A DNA stretch of 64,000 nucleotides from Alsobacter sp964544365. Its GTDB lineage: Bacteria > Pseudomonadota > Alphaproteobacteria > Rhizobiales > Beijerinckiaceae. Of this stretch, positions 26,504 to 36,458 are shown one piece after another (the first letter of the stretch is position 1; every line of letters begins with the position of its first letter). The stretch covers positions 16,346 through 80,345 of the forward strand of contig CAZJCW010000001.1 of assembly GCA_964544365.1 (NCBI GenBank), read 5' to 3'. The notes under the pieces are model-generated. The model had not been told where the DNA came from, made no database searches, and saw only the letters and a program-made list of their open reading frames with translations. The translations under genes and the position numbers were made by a program.

Positions 26504-27163
26504 ATGGCACAGCGAAGTCTCGCCGACATCCGCTCCACCCTGTTCACGGCAGTCCTGTCGGACTGCCTCGACCAGGTTGGCGTCATGGACCAGGCGTTGC
26601 CCTCGGCCATCCGGCCGCTCGACGACAGGCTGGTCATGGTCGGGCGCGCGCGGACGGCAGCCTTCATGGAAGTCTATCACGTGCCGGAGGGCTCCAACCC
26701 ATACGAGTTGGAGATCGCTCTCATCGACAGCCTTGCACCGGACGAGATCCCCGTCTTTGCATGCTCCAACCCGGCCCGCATTGCGCCGTGGGGCGAACTG
26801 CTCAGCACCGCATCCAAGGTGAGGGGTTCGGCCGGCGCGCTGATGGACGGCTGCGTGCGTGACGTCAAGGCGATCCGCGCGATGGATTTCCCGGTGTTTC
26901 ACCAAGGCATCGCGCCGCTCGACTCGAAGGGCCGCGGCAAGATCATGGCTATCGACGTGCCGATCCGCTGCGGGGGCGTGCAAGTGTTTCCGGGCGATCT
27001 CGTGTTCGGCGACGCCGACGGCGTCGTCGTGATCCCGAAGGCGGTCGAGGCAAAGGTGCTCGACCTCGCATTCGAGAAGGTCACCGGCGAGCGAAACACG
27101 CTGCGCGATCTCCAGCGCGGCGACAAGCTCGCCGACGTCTTTGCCCGCTACGGCATCCTCTGA
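26504..27163 (+). CDS. RraA-like aldolase/decarboxylase family protein
   Basis: A 219-residue member of the RraA/4-hydroxy-4-methyl-2-oxoglutarate aldolase family, which cleaves or decarboxylates 2-oxo acids with a divalent metal. The active-site pattern GELLSTASKVRGSAGALMDG is followed by R119 and D120 in the VRD step, and the C-terminal GDLVFGDADGVVVIP signature is intact. GGAG precedes the ATG. Next to two dehydratases it would be suited to cleave the 2-oxo acid they produce. Some family members act only as RNase E inhibitors, but the complete aldolase site argues for an enzyme. Confidence 0.88.
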   Translation: MAQRSLADIRSTLFTAVLSDCLDQVGVMDQALPSAIRPLDDRLVMVGRARTAAFMEVYHVPEGSNPYELEIALIDSLAPDEIPVFACSNPARIAPWGELLSTASKVRGSAGALMDGCVRDVKAIRAMDFPVFHQGIAPLDSKGRGKIMAIDVPIRCGGVQVFPGDLVFGDADGVVVIPKAVEAKVLDLAFEKVTGERNTLRDLQRGDKLADVFARYGIL

Positions 27164-27183
27164 CGCGTTCCCGGAGATCCCCG

Positions 27184-28044
27184 ATGATCGTCGACTGCCA
27201 CGTCAACGTCTACGACGACGACCAGATGCTCCCGCTCTATGCGGAGCTTGCCCGCCGCGCACGCCCCGGCGGGTTCCCGCTGAAGAGCAACTGCGAGGAC
27301 GTCTTCGCGGCCATGCAGGATGTCGACAAGGCGATCATCTTCTCGCTTCGCTACAAGGACGCGATCGGAATTGATGGCGACGACGAGGTCACCGCGCGGG
27401 CCGTGGCCAAGCATCCCGACAAGTTCATCGGTTTCGCCTGCATCGACCCGCGCATGCCCGACTGTATGGACCTGCTTGTCCATGCCATCGAGGATCTCAA
27501 GCTCAAGGGCGTGAAGTTCGGGCCGATCTACAACGGCGTCTCTTTGCTCGATCCGCGACTCGAGCCGGTCTACGCCTACCTGCAGAAGAACAATCTGCCA
27601 CTGACCATGCACATGGGGACCACGTACGGCACCAACGCGCCGATCCATTGCGGGCGGCCGCTGGACGTCGACACCATCGCGCATCGCTATCCGGACCTGA
27701 AGATGATCATGGCCCACATGGGCCACCCCTGGTACGAGGAATGCATCGTCGTTGCGCGCAAGAATCCGAATGTCTACTGCGAGGTTTCGGCTCTCTATTA
27801 TCGGCCCTGGCAGTATTACAATATCCTGATCTGCGCGCAGGAGTACCTGATAACCGAATGGAACAAGATTTTCTTCGGGACGGATTTCCCGTTCACCTCG
27901 GTTAAGGACTCCATCGAGGGCCTGCGCACGATCAATCAGCAGGTCGAGGGGACCAACCTTCCGCGCGTCGCCGAGACGACGATCGAGCGTATCATTCACT
28001 CGAACCCCCTCGAACACTGGTGGCACGGCGGGTACCCGGGCTGA
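27184..28044 (+). CDS. amidohydrolase-2 family metal-dependent hydrolase with HxN motif
   Basis: A 286-residue TIM-barrel hydrolase or decarboxylase of the 2-pyrone-4,6-dicarboxylate lactonase/ACMSD group. The N-terminal metal motif is normally HxH; here it reads H6-V-N8 (DCHVNV). Later ligands are present: HMGTTYG, MAHMGHPW and FFGTDFPF with the conserved Asp. A lactonase acting on a sugar-acid lactone, or a metal-light variant enzyme, would fit its place between an aldolase and an IlvD-type dehydratase. This is inference. Confidence 0.82.
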   Translation: MIVDCHVNVYDDDQMLPLYAELARRARPGGFPLKSNCEDVFAAMQDVDKAIIFSLRYKDAIGIDGDDEVTARAVAKHPDKFIGFACIDPRMPDCMDLLVHAIEDLKLKGVKFGPIYNGVSLLDPRLEPVYAYLQKNNLPLTMHMGTTYGTNAPIHCGRPLDVDTIAHRYPDLKMIMAHMGHPWYEECIVVARKNPNVYCEVSALYYRPWQYYNILICAQEYLITEWNKIFFGTDFPFTSVKDSIEGLRTINQQVEGTNLPRVAETTIERIIHSNPLEHWWHGGYPG

Positions 28045-28056
28045 GGCGACGAACCG

Positions 28057-28082
28057 GGCGCGCCGGGTCCTTCCCGCGCGCC
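28057..28082. other. intercistronic stem-loop in operon B
   Basis: GGCGCGC pairs with GCGCGCC, with an inner GGG/CCC extension around a TCCTT loop. It lies in the 55 bases between the amidohydrolase stop and the IlvD-type start. It may be an mRNA processing or stability element. Confidence 0.45.
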
Positions 28083-28099
28083 GAGCGAACGAGGCGACC

Positions 28100-29833
28100 A
28101 TGGCCGACGACGACGAGACGAAGAAGGACCTGCGCTCCAGCGAATGGTTCGCGCGCCAGGATTCCTACGGCTTCATCTACCGCTCGTGGATGAAGAACCA
28201 GGGCCACGCGCAGCGCATGTTTGATGGCCGGCCCGTCATCGGCATCTGCAACACCTGGTCGGACCTGACCCCCTGCAACGGGCACCTGCGCGGGCTCGCC
28301 GAACACGTGAAGCGCGGCGTCTACGAGGCCGGCGGCTTCCCGCTCGAATTCCCGGTGACGTCGCTCGGCGAGCCCGTCATGCGGCCCACCACCATGCTGT
28401 TCCGCAACCTGGCGAGCATGGACGTCGAGGCATCGATCCGGGCCAATCCGATGGACGGAGTGGTGCTTCTGGTTGGGTGCGACAAGACCACGCCGGCGTG
28501 CCTGATGGGCGCGGCGAGTGTTGGCCTTCCCACCATCGTAGTCTCGGGCGGGCCCATGCTGTCGGGCCGCTGGGAGGGCCGGCAGATCGGCTCCGGCACC
28601 GACGTCATCCGCTTCAAGGAGGCGGTTCGCGCCGGCACGATGAGCGTGGAGCAGTTCATGGCGGCGGAAGCCGCCATGTCGCGCAGCGCAGGCTCCTGCA
28701 TGACCATGGGCACCGCCTCGACCATGGCAAGCCTGTGCGAGGGCCTTGGCGTCTCGCTGCCGGATAACGGCGCGATCCCGGCAGTCGACAGTCGCAGGCA
28801 GGTGCTGGCCTTTGAATCCGGTCGGCGCGCCGTCGAGATGGTGCGCGAGAACCTGACACTCCCGAAGGTGCTGACGCGCGACGCTTTCCATAACGCCATC
28901 GTGCTCAATGCGGCGCTCGGCGGTTCGACCAACGCCGTCGTTCACCTGCTTGCACTGGCCGGCCGCCTCGGCGTCGACCTGTCGCTCGACGATTGGGACC
29001 GCTGGGGCCGGGACGTGCCCTGCCTCGTCAACCTCATGCCGTCGGGCCAGTACCTGATGGAGGACTTCTACTACGCAGGCGGCGTGCCCGCGGTCCTCAA
29101 CGAGTTGCGCCCGCGCCTCGTTGCGACGCAGGTCACGGTGACCGGGCGCTCCATGGGCGAGGCCAATGAGAGCGCCGCCATCCATGACGCCAAGGTCATC
29201 CGCACGCTGGCCGAACCATTCAAGCCGCTTGGAGGGATAGCCGTGCTGCGAGGAAACCTCGCACCGGACGGAGCGGTGTTGAAACCGTCCGCGGCGTCGC
29301 CCGGCCTGCTTCGCCATCGTGGCCGGGCCGTGGTCTTCAAGGGGCCGGATGATCTGAAGAAGAGGATCGACGATCCCGACCTTCCGGTCGACGCTGACAG
29401 CGTGCTCGTGCTTCAGTATTGCGGTCCCAGGGGCTACCCGGGCATGGCCGAGATCGGCAATCTGCCGATCCCTCCCAAGCTCCTGCGACAGGGCGTCACT
29501 GACATGGTGCGCATCTCCGACGCCCGGATGAGCGGAACCGCTTACGGTACGGTGGTGCTGCACGTGGCGCCGGAGGCTGCGGCCGGCGGCCCGCTGGCGC
29601 TCGTCCGCGACGGCGACTGGGTGGAGCTGGACGTGCCAGGGCGTCGCCTGCATCTCGATGTACCGGACGCCGAACTGGAGCGCCGGCGCGGCGAACTGGC
29701 TCCTTTCGTGTCGCCGTACCAGCGCGGCTGGGAAAAGCTCTACGTCGAGCATGTGATGCAGGCGGACAAGGGTGTCGACCTCGACTTCCTTGTCGGGTCA
29801 AGCGGCCCCTACGTCGACAGGACGTCGCACTGA
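28100..29833 (+). CDS. IlvD/Edd-family sugar-acid dehydratase (arabonate/xylonate dehydratase-like)
   Basis: A 577-residue iron-sulfur dehydratase that turns an aldonate into a 2-keto-3-deoxy acid. Cluster cysteines match the family: C59 (SDLTPCN), C127 (VGCDKTTPA) and C200 (SAGSCMTMG). The opening DLRSSEWFARQDSYGF...RSWMKNQG is typical of the pentonate/hexonate branch rather than of the branched-chain amino-acid enzyme. The stop overlaps the LacI gene by one base. Combined with a RraA-like aldolase it gives a plausible non-phosphorylative sugar-acid route. The exact acid is unknown. Confidence 0.92.
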   Translation: MADDDETKKDLRSSEWFARQDSYGFIYRSWMKNQGHAQRMFDGRPVIGICNTWSDLTPCNGHLRGLAEHVKRGVYEAGGFPLEFPVTSLGEPVMRPTTMLFRNLASMDVEASIRANPMDGVVLLVGCDKTTPACLMGAASVGLPTIVVSGGPMLSGRWEGRQIGSGTDVIRFKEAVRAGTMSVEQFMAAEAAMSRSAGSCMTMGTASTMASLCEGLGVSLPDNGAIPAVDSRRQVLAFESGRRAVEMVRENLTLPKVLTRDAFHNAIVLNAALGGSTNAVVHLLALAGRLGVDLSLDDWDRWGRDVPCLVNLMPSGQYLMEDFYYAGGVPAVLNELRPRLVATQVTVTGRSMGEANESAAIHDAKVIRTLAEPFKPLGGIAVLRGNLAPDGAVLKPSAASPGLLRHRGRAVVFKGPDDLKKRIDDPDLPVDADSVLVLQYCGPRGYPGMAEIGNLPIPPKLLRQGVTDMVRISDARMSGTAYGTVVLHVAPEAAAGGPLALVRDGDWVELDVPGRRLHLDVPDAELERRRGELAPFVSPYQRGWEKLYVEHVMQADKGVDLDFLVGSSGPYVDRTSH

Positions 29834-30981
29834 TGACCGCGCTGCGCGACCGCGACAACGAGGAGAAGCGCGGACGCGCCACCCTTCGCGATGTCGCGGC
29901 GCTGGCCGGAACGACGCCGATGACGGTATCCAACGTCGTCAACGGTCGGGCCGGACAAGTGGGCCCGGAAGTGGCTAAGCGCGTGCGTGCAGCGTGCGAA
30001 CGGCTGGGTTACCGGCCGCACGCCAATGCGCGGCGTCTGCGGACGAACCGCCGCCAGGCGATCGGAGTGGTGATTGTCGACCCGTCACCCTCCTACGTGT
30101 CGGACCCGCTGACGGCGGCCATGCTCGCCGGCCTCACCGCCAGCCTCGGCCGGGAGGGTTACAGCACGGTCCTGCATGGCGTCGCCCCTGCCGAACTCGA
30201 CGATGCGCCGCTGCTGCGCCACATCGAGAGCGATGGCATCTGCCTCATGCTGTCGGGCACTCCAGCCAAGCGCCGCGCCATCGTGGAGCGTGTGCGCGCG
30301 CTGGGCCAGCCACTGCTGCTGCTGCAGGACGATGTCGGCGATGCGATCAGCGACGCGGCCAGCATCGTGCAGGACGACCGCGGCGGCGCGGCGGCGCTGG
30401 CGACCCATCTGTTCGATCGCCCCGTGGCCCACGCGGTGATGCTTGTTCCCGAACAGCCCTGGCCCGCCATGGAGCGCCGCGAGGCGGGTATCCGGGGCGT
30501 CCTGCGCCGCCTCGACCATCCGACGGCGTTTTTCGTCCTGCGCTGCGGCGACGAGGGCTTCGAGCCGACGCAGGCTGCGCTCGCGGCCCACATCGTGCGC
30601 CATGGGGTTCCCGACGTGGTGATCGGCGGAAACGACCAGATGGCCATCGCCGGCATGAAGCTGCTGGCGGATCGCGGCCTGCGCGTCCCGCAGGATGTCC
30701 GCGTGTCGGGTTTCAATGGGCTCGACTTCTGGCGCTATGCCACGCCCGAACTCACCACCGTCTTCTCACCGGCCTACGCGCTGGGCGAGGCGGCGGCGGC
30801 GGCGATGCTTCAGCGCCTCAGCTTCGGCTCCTTCAGTTTTCGCCAGCAGGTCCTGCCTGTGCGCTTCGCCGCTCACGGCTCGACCCTGGTGTCCACCGAC
30901 GCCGTTCCCGCAGGGCGGGACGGCAACGACCGAGTCGAAAGACCGGCAGCGACCTCGCGCAAAAGGGGACAATCACGATGA
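29833..30981 (+). CDS. LacI-family transcriptional regulator
   Basis: A 382-residue repressor. The helix-turn-helix and hinge lie at about residues 17-70: ATLRDVAALAGTTPMTVSNVVNG, then the hinge-helix segment with RLRTNRR. A periplasmic-binding-like ligand domain follows (IGVVIVDPSPSYVSDP, VPDVVIGGNDQMAIAGMK, VSGFNGLDFW). It is placed in the middle of operon B, overlapping the dehydratase by one base and the binding-protein gene by four, so it is co-transcribed and probably autoregulated. Its ligand is likely the imported sugar acid or a product of it. Confidence 0.93.
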   Translation: MTALRDRDNEEKRGRATLRDVAALAGTTPMTVSNVVNGRAGQVGPEVAKRVRAACERLGYRPHANARRLRTNRRQAIGVVIVDPSPSYVSDPLTAAMLAGLTASLGREGYSTVLHGVAPAELDDAPLLRHIESDGICLMLSGTPAKRRAIVERVRALGQPLLLLQDDVGDAISDAASIVQDDRGGAAALATHLFDRPVAHAVMLVPEQPWPAMERREAGIRGVLRRLDHPTAFFVLRCGDEGFEPTQAALAAHIVRHGVPDVVIGGNDQMAIAGMKLLADRGLRVPQDVRVSGFNGLDFWRYATPELTTVFSPAYALGEAAAAAMLQRLSFGSFSFRQQVLPVRFAAHGSTLVSTDAVPAGRDGNDRVERPAATSRKRGQSR

Positions 30982-32552
30982 TCACGATCAGGACCTTCGC
31001 CTCGCGGGCCGTCCTCGGCGGCCTCGCTGCGACACTCATGGCAGGAACAGCACTTGCTCAGGCGTCCCAGTGCGGACGCAAGGGCGGCGACCTCACCTTC
31101 GCCCTCGAGGCGCGGGTACCGGGGTTGGACCAGCACGCCTCGAACTCGTCGGCGACACGCAATGTCGCGATGAACATGTTCGAGACGCTCGTCACGCGCG
31201 ACGAGAAGATGAACCCCGTGCTCGAGCTCGCCGAGAGCATGGACCAGAGCGCCGACGGACTCACTTACACGTTCAAGCTCCGCCAGGGCATCACCTTCCA
31301 CAACGGGAAGACGATGACCTCCGCGGATGTCGCCGCATCGTTCCAGCGCTACTCCAAGATCGGCGTCGATCGCTCGATCCTGGAGCCGGTCGAAAAGTGG
31401 GAGACGCCGGATCCGAGCACCTTCGTGCTCAAGTTGAAGGAGGCGCGTCCCACCTTCATCGAGCAGCTCTCCGCGTTCACTGTCCCGGTGGTGATCATCC
31501 CCGCCGAGAATGCAGAGGCCGCGGCCCAGCAACTTCCGATCGTCGGCACTGGGCCATTCCAGCTCGAGGAGTTCAAGCCTGACAGCCACGTCAAGCTGAA
31601 GCGCTTCGCAGGCTACAAGCCCGACACCCGCCATGCGGCTCCGTCCGGCTTCGGCGGGAACAAGGAAGCCTGCGTCGACACGGTCACCTTCCGCATGATG
31701 ACCGAACCGGCCGCCCGAACGGCGGCGCTGGAAGTGGGAGAGATCCACGGCGTGGAGGACGTGCCCGTCGCGTCACAGAAGCGGCTCGCCGGCAACAAGG
31801 ACATCAAGCTGTCGCGGCTCGAACTGTTCACGATGAACGTGGCCTATCCCAACGCGTCGTTCCCGCCGACCGACAATCCCAAGGTGCGCCAGGCCATCCT
31901 TGCCGCCATGGACTTCGAGGAGATCATGGAGGCGGCCAGCGACGGCCAGTACAAGCTGAACAAGGGCTTCCAGTTCCCTGGCATGAACTACTACAGCGAG
32001 GCCGGTGCGGAAAACCTCAACCAGAAGAACAAGGAAAAGGCGAAGAAGCTCCTCGCCGAGGCCGGCTACAAGGGCGAGAAGGTGACGCTGCTCACCAACC
32101 GCGAATTTCCCTACATGTACAACACGTCGCTGGTGATGGCCGAGCAGCTCAAGGCGGCAGGCATCAACGCTGAACTTCTTGTGCTGGACTGGCCGGCGGC
32201 GCTGCAGAAGAGCATCAAGGAGACCGAGGGCTGGAACTTCTTCTACACCGGCTGGATCACCGTGATCGCACTCGGCGGTCCGCAGACGATGCGCCAGATG
32301 GCGGCGCCGTCCTTCGTGTGGAAGCCGAAGGAGCCGGATGCCGAGTTCCAGGCGGCCTTCCAGGTGCTGTCCTCGGGCAAGACGCTCGACGAGCGCAAGG
32401 CGGCCTTCGCCAAGGCGCAGGCCCGAGCCCTGGACCAGGTTATGGCCATCCCCTTCGGCGCGATGCCGAAGACCCAGGCCGTGCGCGCAAACGTGGAAGG
32501 CTTCAAGGCCTACTACATCCCACGCATGTCGGGCGTGTGGATCAAGGGCTGA
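30978..32552 (+). CDS. periplasmic substrate-binding protein of second Dpp/Opp-type importer
   Basis: A 524-residue SBP family 5 protein. The signal peptide ends near ALAQA. Landmarks: GLDQHASNSSATRNVAMNMFETLV, LAESMDQSADGLTYTFKLRQGITFHNG, GTGPFQLEEF and PKVRQAILAAMDFEEI. AGGGG lies about ten bases before the ATG, which overlaps the LacI stop as ATGA. It is followed by a perfect 10-bp hairpin before the permease genes. Its ligand is probably a sugar acid or conjugate, judged from the operon. Confidence 0.93.
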   Translation: MITIRTFASRAVLGGLAATLMAGTALAQASQCGRKGGDLTFALEARVPGLDQHASNSSATRNVAMNMFETLVTRDEKMNPVLELAESMDQSADGLTYTFKLRQGITFHNGKTMTSADVAASFQRYSKIGVDRSILEPVEKWETPDPSTFVLKLKEARPTFIEQLSAFTVPVVIIPAENAEAAAQQLPIVGTGPFQLEEFKPDSHVKLKRFAGYKPDTRHAAPSGFGGNKEACVDTVTFRMMTEPAARTAALEVGEIHGVEDVPVASQKRLAGNKDIKLSRLELFTMNVAYPNASFPPTDNPKVRQAILAAMDFEEIMEAASDGQYKLNKGFQFPGMNYYSEAGAENLNQKNKEKAKKLLAEAGYKGEKVTLLTNREFPYMYNTSLVMAEQLKAAGINAELLVLDWPAALQKSIKETEGWNFFYTGWITVIALGGPQTMRQMAAPSFVWKPKEPDAEFQAAFQVLSSGKTLDERKAAFAKAQARALDQVMAIPFGAMPKTQAVRANVEGFKAYYIPRMSGVWIKG

Positions 32553-32561
32553 CGCGAACGA

Positions 32562-32585
32562 GGCGCGCCGGTTCCCCGGCGCGCC
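32562..32585. terminator. perfect GC-rich hairpin between binding-protein and permease genes
   Basis: GGCGCGCCGG, loop TTCC, CCGGCGCGCC: a 10-bp perfect stem starting nine bases after the binding-protein stop and 22 bases before the permease ATG. Without a T tract it probably protects the upstream mRNA or partly terminates, raising binding-protein levels over membrane subunits. Confidence 0.6.
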
Positions 32586-32607
32586 AATTGCTCCCGGACG
32601 AGGGCCG

Positions 32608-33561
32608 ATGGCTCGCTACGCGCTGAAGCGCCTTCTGCAGATGATCCCGCTGCTGCTCCTCGTGAGCCTCATCAGCTTCGGGCTCATCAAGCTCGTGCCC
32701 GGCGATCCGGCCGTGGTCATGGGCGGATCGAACGCGACGCCTGCCGAGATCGACGCCATCCGTCGCAACCTCGGCCTCGACCAGCCGATGTGGCAGCAGC
32801 TGCTGTCCTTCTACGCCAATCTCGCTCGCGGCGATCTCGGCCGCTCTCTTCTTCTGGGACAGCCGGTGGCGGAAGCGCTGATCGAGCGGGCGCCGGTCAC
32901 CCTGTGGATCTCGCTGTATTCGCTCATCCTGACGGTCGTTGTGGGAATGGCGACCGGGATCGTCGCCGCGCTGCGCCACAACACCTGGGTCGACCAGGTC
33001 GTCTCGGTCGTTGCCCTCGTCGGCGTTTCGTTGCCGAACTTCTGGCTCGGGCTGATGATGATCGTGCTTTTCTCCGTCTGGCTCGGTTGGCTGCCCACGG
33101 GCGGCTACGTCGCGCCGTCCGCGGACGTCGTCGGCTTCCTCAGGACGGCGACGATGCCGGCGCTCGCGCTGGCCTTCCTGCAGATCGGCCTCCTGACGCG
33201 CATCACGCGCTCGACGATGCTCGACGTGCTCGGCCAGGATTATATCCGCACGGCCCGCGCCAAGGGATTGCCCGAGACCACGGTGGTGCTGAAGCACGCG
33301 CTGGCCAACGTCATGATCCCCGTGATCACGGTCATCGGCCTCATCCTGTCCGTGCTGCTGTCCGGCTCGATCATCGTCGAGACGATCTTCAGCGTGCCGG
33401 GCATTGGCTCGCTGCTCGGAAATGCGATTCTTCGGCGCGACTACCCGATGATCCAGGGAGGGCTGCTGTTCGTTGCTGCGGGGCTCATGCTCCTCAATCT
33501 CGTCGTCGACGTTCTCTATGGCGTGTTCGATCCCCGGGTCCGTGTCGATGGCCGCGGCTGA
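32608..33561 (+). CDS. Dpp/Opp-type ABC importer permease (B subunit)
   Basis: A 317-residue permease of the DppB type: MARYALKRLLQMIPLLLLVS start helix, LVPGDPA, LGLDQPMWQQ, GVSLPNFWLGLM, EAA loop ARAKGLPETTVVLKHALAN, and the ending LNLVVDVLYGVFDPRVR. The longer open frame upstream (from 32338) lies in the binding-protein gene and has no support. Confidence 0.94.
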   Translation: MARYALKRLLQMIPLLLLVSLISFGLIKLVPGDPAVVMGGSNATPAEIDAIRRNLGLDQPMWQQLLSFYANLARGDLGRSLLLGQPVAEALIERAPVTLWISLYSLILTVVVGMATGIVAALRHNTWVDQVVSVVALVGVSLPNFWLGLMMIVLFSVWLGWLPTGGYVAPSADVVGFLRTATMPALALAFLQIGLLTRITRSTMLDVLGQDYIRTARAKGLPETTVVLKHALANVMIPVITVIGLILSVLLSGSIIVETIFSVPGIGSLLGNAILRRDYPMIQGGLLFVAAGLMLLNLVVDVLYGVFDPRVRVDGRG

Positions 33562-34437
33562 TCTCGCTCCGCCGCACAGACCTGGTCTCCTGTCGAGGCT
33601 TCCGCCGGGGCGCACAATGCGCCGACTGCTGCGCAACCGCGCTTTCGTCACAGGGGCGGTCCTGTTCGGGTTCGTCGTCGTCGTGACGCTTCTGGCGCCA
33701 TGGATCTCGCCGTCGGATCCCAACCGCATGGCAATCCGGTTCCGTTTCCGCGAACCGTCGTGGGACTTCCCGTTCGGAACCGACAACCTGGGCCGCAACA
33801 TGGTGAGCCGGGTGCTGTGGGGCGGTCGCCTGAGCCTTGAGATCGGTGCGTGGGTCGTTGCCCTGAATGCGGTGTTCGGCGTGATGCTGGGCGCGGCCTC
33901 GGGCTACTTCCGACGGCTCGATGGGCCGCTGATGCGCTTCTCCGATGCCCTGATGGCCTTTCCCTCCGTCCTGCTGGCGATCGGAATCGCTGCGGCGCTC
34001 GGTCCCTCGGTCACCACCGTCGTGGTCGCGCTTGCGGTCGTCTACATCCCGCGCACCGCGCGCGTGCTGCGTGCCTCTGTCCTGGTGGTGCGCGAGCAGG
34101 ACTATGTGCAGGCCTCACGCGCCTGCGGGGCGGGGGACTTGCGGATCCTACTGCGTCACGTGCTGCCGAATTGCATGGCGCCATTGATCGTCCAGCTCAG
34201 CTTCGTCTTCGCCTACGCCGTTCTCTCCGAAGCGGTGCTCAGTTTCCTCGGGCTCGGCGCGCCGCCGACGACGCCGAGCTGGGGCATCCTGATTGCCGAA
34301 GGGAGGGGTTACATCCGCGAGGCGGCGTGGCTCACGGCGATCCCGGGCGGTGCGATCGCAGTCACGGTCCTCGGCCTGAACCTCTTGGGTGACGGGCTGC
34401 GCGACGTGCTGGACCCCCGACTGAAGGTGGACGCACG

Positions 34438-34441
<4 letters not shown>
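33548..34441 (+). CDS. Dpp/Opp-type ABC importer permease (C subunit)
   Basis: About 297 residues. FPFGTDNLGRNMVSRVLWG is the DppC landmark, followed by helices, the EAA loop (ASRACGAGDLRILLRHVLPN) and LSFLGLGAPPTTPSWG. ATG 33548 overlaps the DppB end by 14 bases; ATG 33617 would shorten the N-terminal tail. It overlaps the next ATPase gene by 4 bases. Confidence 0.92.
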
Positions 34442-35444
<1,003 letters not shown>

Positions 35445-35448
<4 letters not shown>

Positions 35449-36446
35449 GCGCGCTTGAACCCCTGCTGCAGGTGAGCGGCCTCACCAAGCACTTCCCTGT
35501 GCGGGAAGGACTGCTTGTCGAGCGCGAGGTGGGCCGTGTGCGCGCCGTCGATGACGTCTCCTTCACGATCGGGCACGGCGAGACGCTCGGCCTCGTCGGC
35601 GAATCCGGCTGCGGCAAGTCCACGACCGGTCGTCTCGTATTGCGGTTGATCGAGGCCACCGCCGGCCGCGTTGTGTTCGATGGCCGCGACGTCCTCGACA
35701 TGCCCCCAGCCGAACTGAGAGCGCTGCGGCAATCCATGCAGATTGTCTTCCAGGATCCGTATGGTGCCCTGGATCCTCGCATGACGGTGGAGGACATCAT
35801 CCTCGAACCGCTCGTCGTGCAGGGTGGGCGAAGCCGACCAGAACTGGCGCGCGAAGCGCGCCGATTGCTCGACGTCGTCGGCCTTGCGGCGGCCCATGCC
35901 GGCCGGTATCCGCACGAATTCTCCGGTGGCCAGCGCCAGCGGATCGGTATCGCCCGCGCCATCGCGCCGAAGCCGCGGTTCGTCGTTTGCGACGAGGCAG
36001 TCTCCGCGCTCGACGTGTCCATCCAGGCACAGATCGTCAACCTGCTGCAGGATCTCCAGCAGGAAATGGGTCTTTCCTACCTTTTCATCGCGCACGACCT
36101 CGCGGTGGTGAAGCACATCAGCGACCGTGTCGCCGTGATGTATCTCGGCCATCTCGTGGAGGTCGCGCCGAAGCGCGATCTCTACGGCGACCCACGGCAT
36201 CCCTACACGCAGGCCCTGCTGGAGGCGGTGCCGGTACGTCATCCGCGCCTTCGCCGAAAGCGGACCCGCCTGACAGGAGAGATCCCGAGTCCCTTTGCAC
36301 CGCCGCCCGGATGTCGCTTCCATCGCCGCTGTCCGCACGCGCAGCCCGTATGCTCGAACGAACGACCCCTGTTGCGCGAGATCATGCCGGGCCACAGCGT
36401 CGCCTGCCACTTCGCCGAAACCACCGGACAACACCCTGTCGCCTGA
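35445..36446 (+). CDS. Dpp/Opp-type ABC importer ATPase (F subunit)
   Basis: About 333 residues: Walker A GESGCGKST, Q-loop VFQDPYGALDPRM, signature FSGGQRQR, Walker B FVVCDEAVSALD and H-loop IAHD. Note that the Walker B next residues read DEAVSALD where most importers have DEPTSALD; a similar DEAVS form is known in this subfamily. The C-terminal cysteine-rich extension CRFHRRCPHAQPVC is present. Start ATG 35445 overlaps the D subunit stop. Confidence 0.93.
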
Positions 36447-36458
36447 GGAGGGCGCGTC

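Noticed and set aside
27992..29752. 586-residue minus-strand frame opposite the IlvD/Edd gene
   Set aside because: The plus-strand gene has the three cluster cysteines and full family length; the reverse frame has no support.
29994..30977. upstream extension of the second binding protein into the LacI gene
   Set aside because: The extension is in a shadow frame; a normal signal peptide begins at ATG 30978 with a ribosome site.
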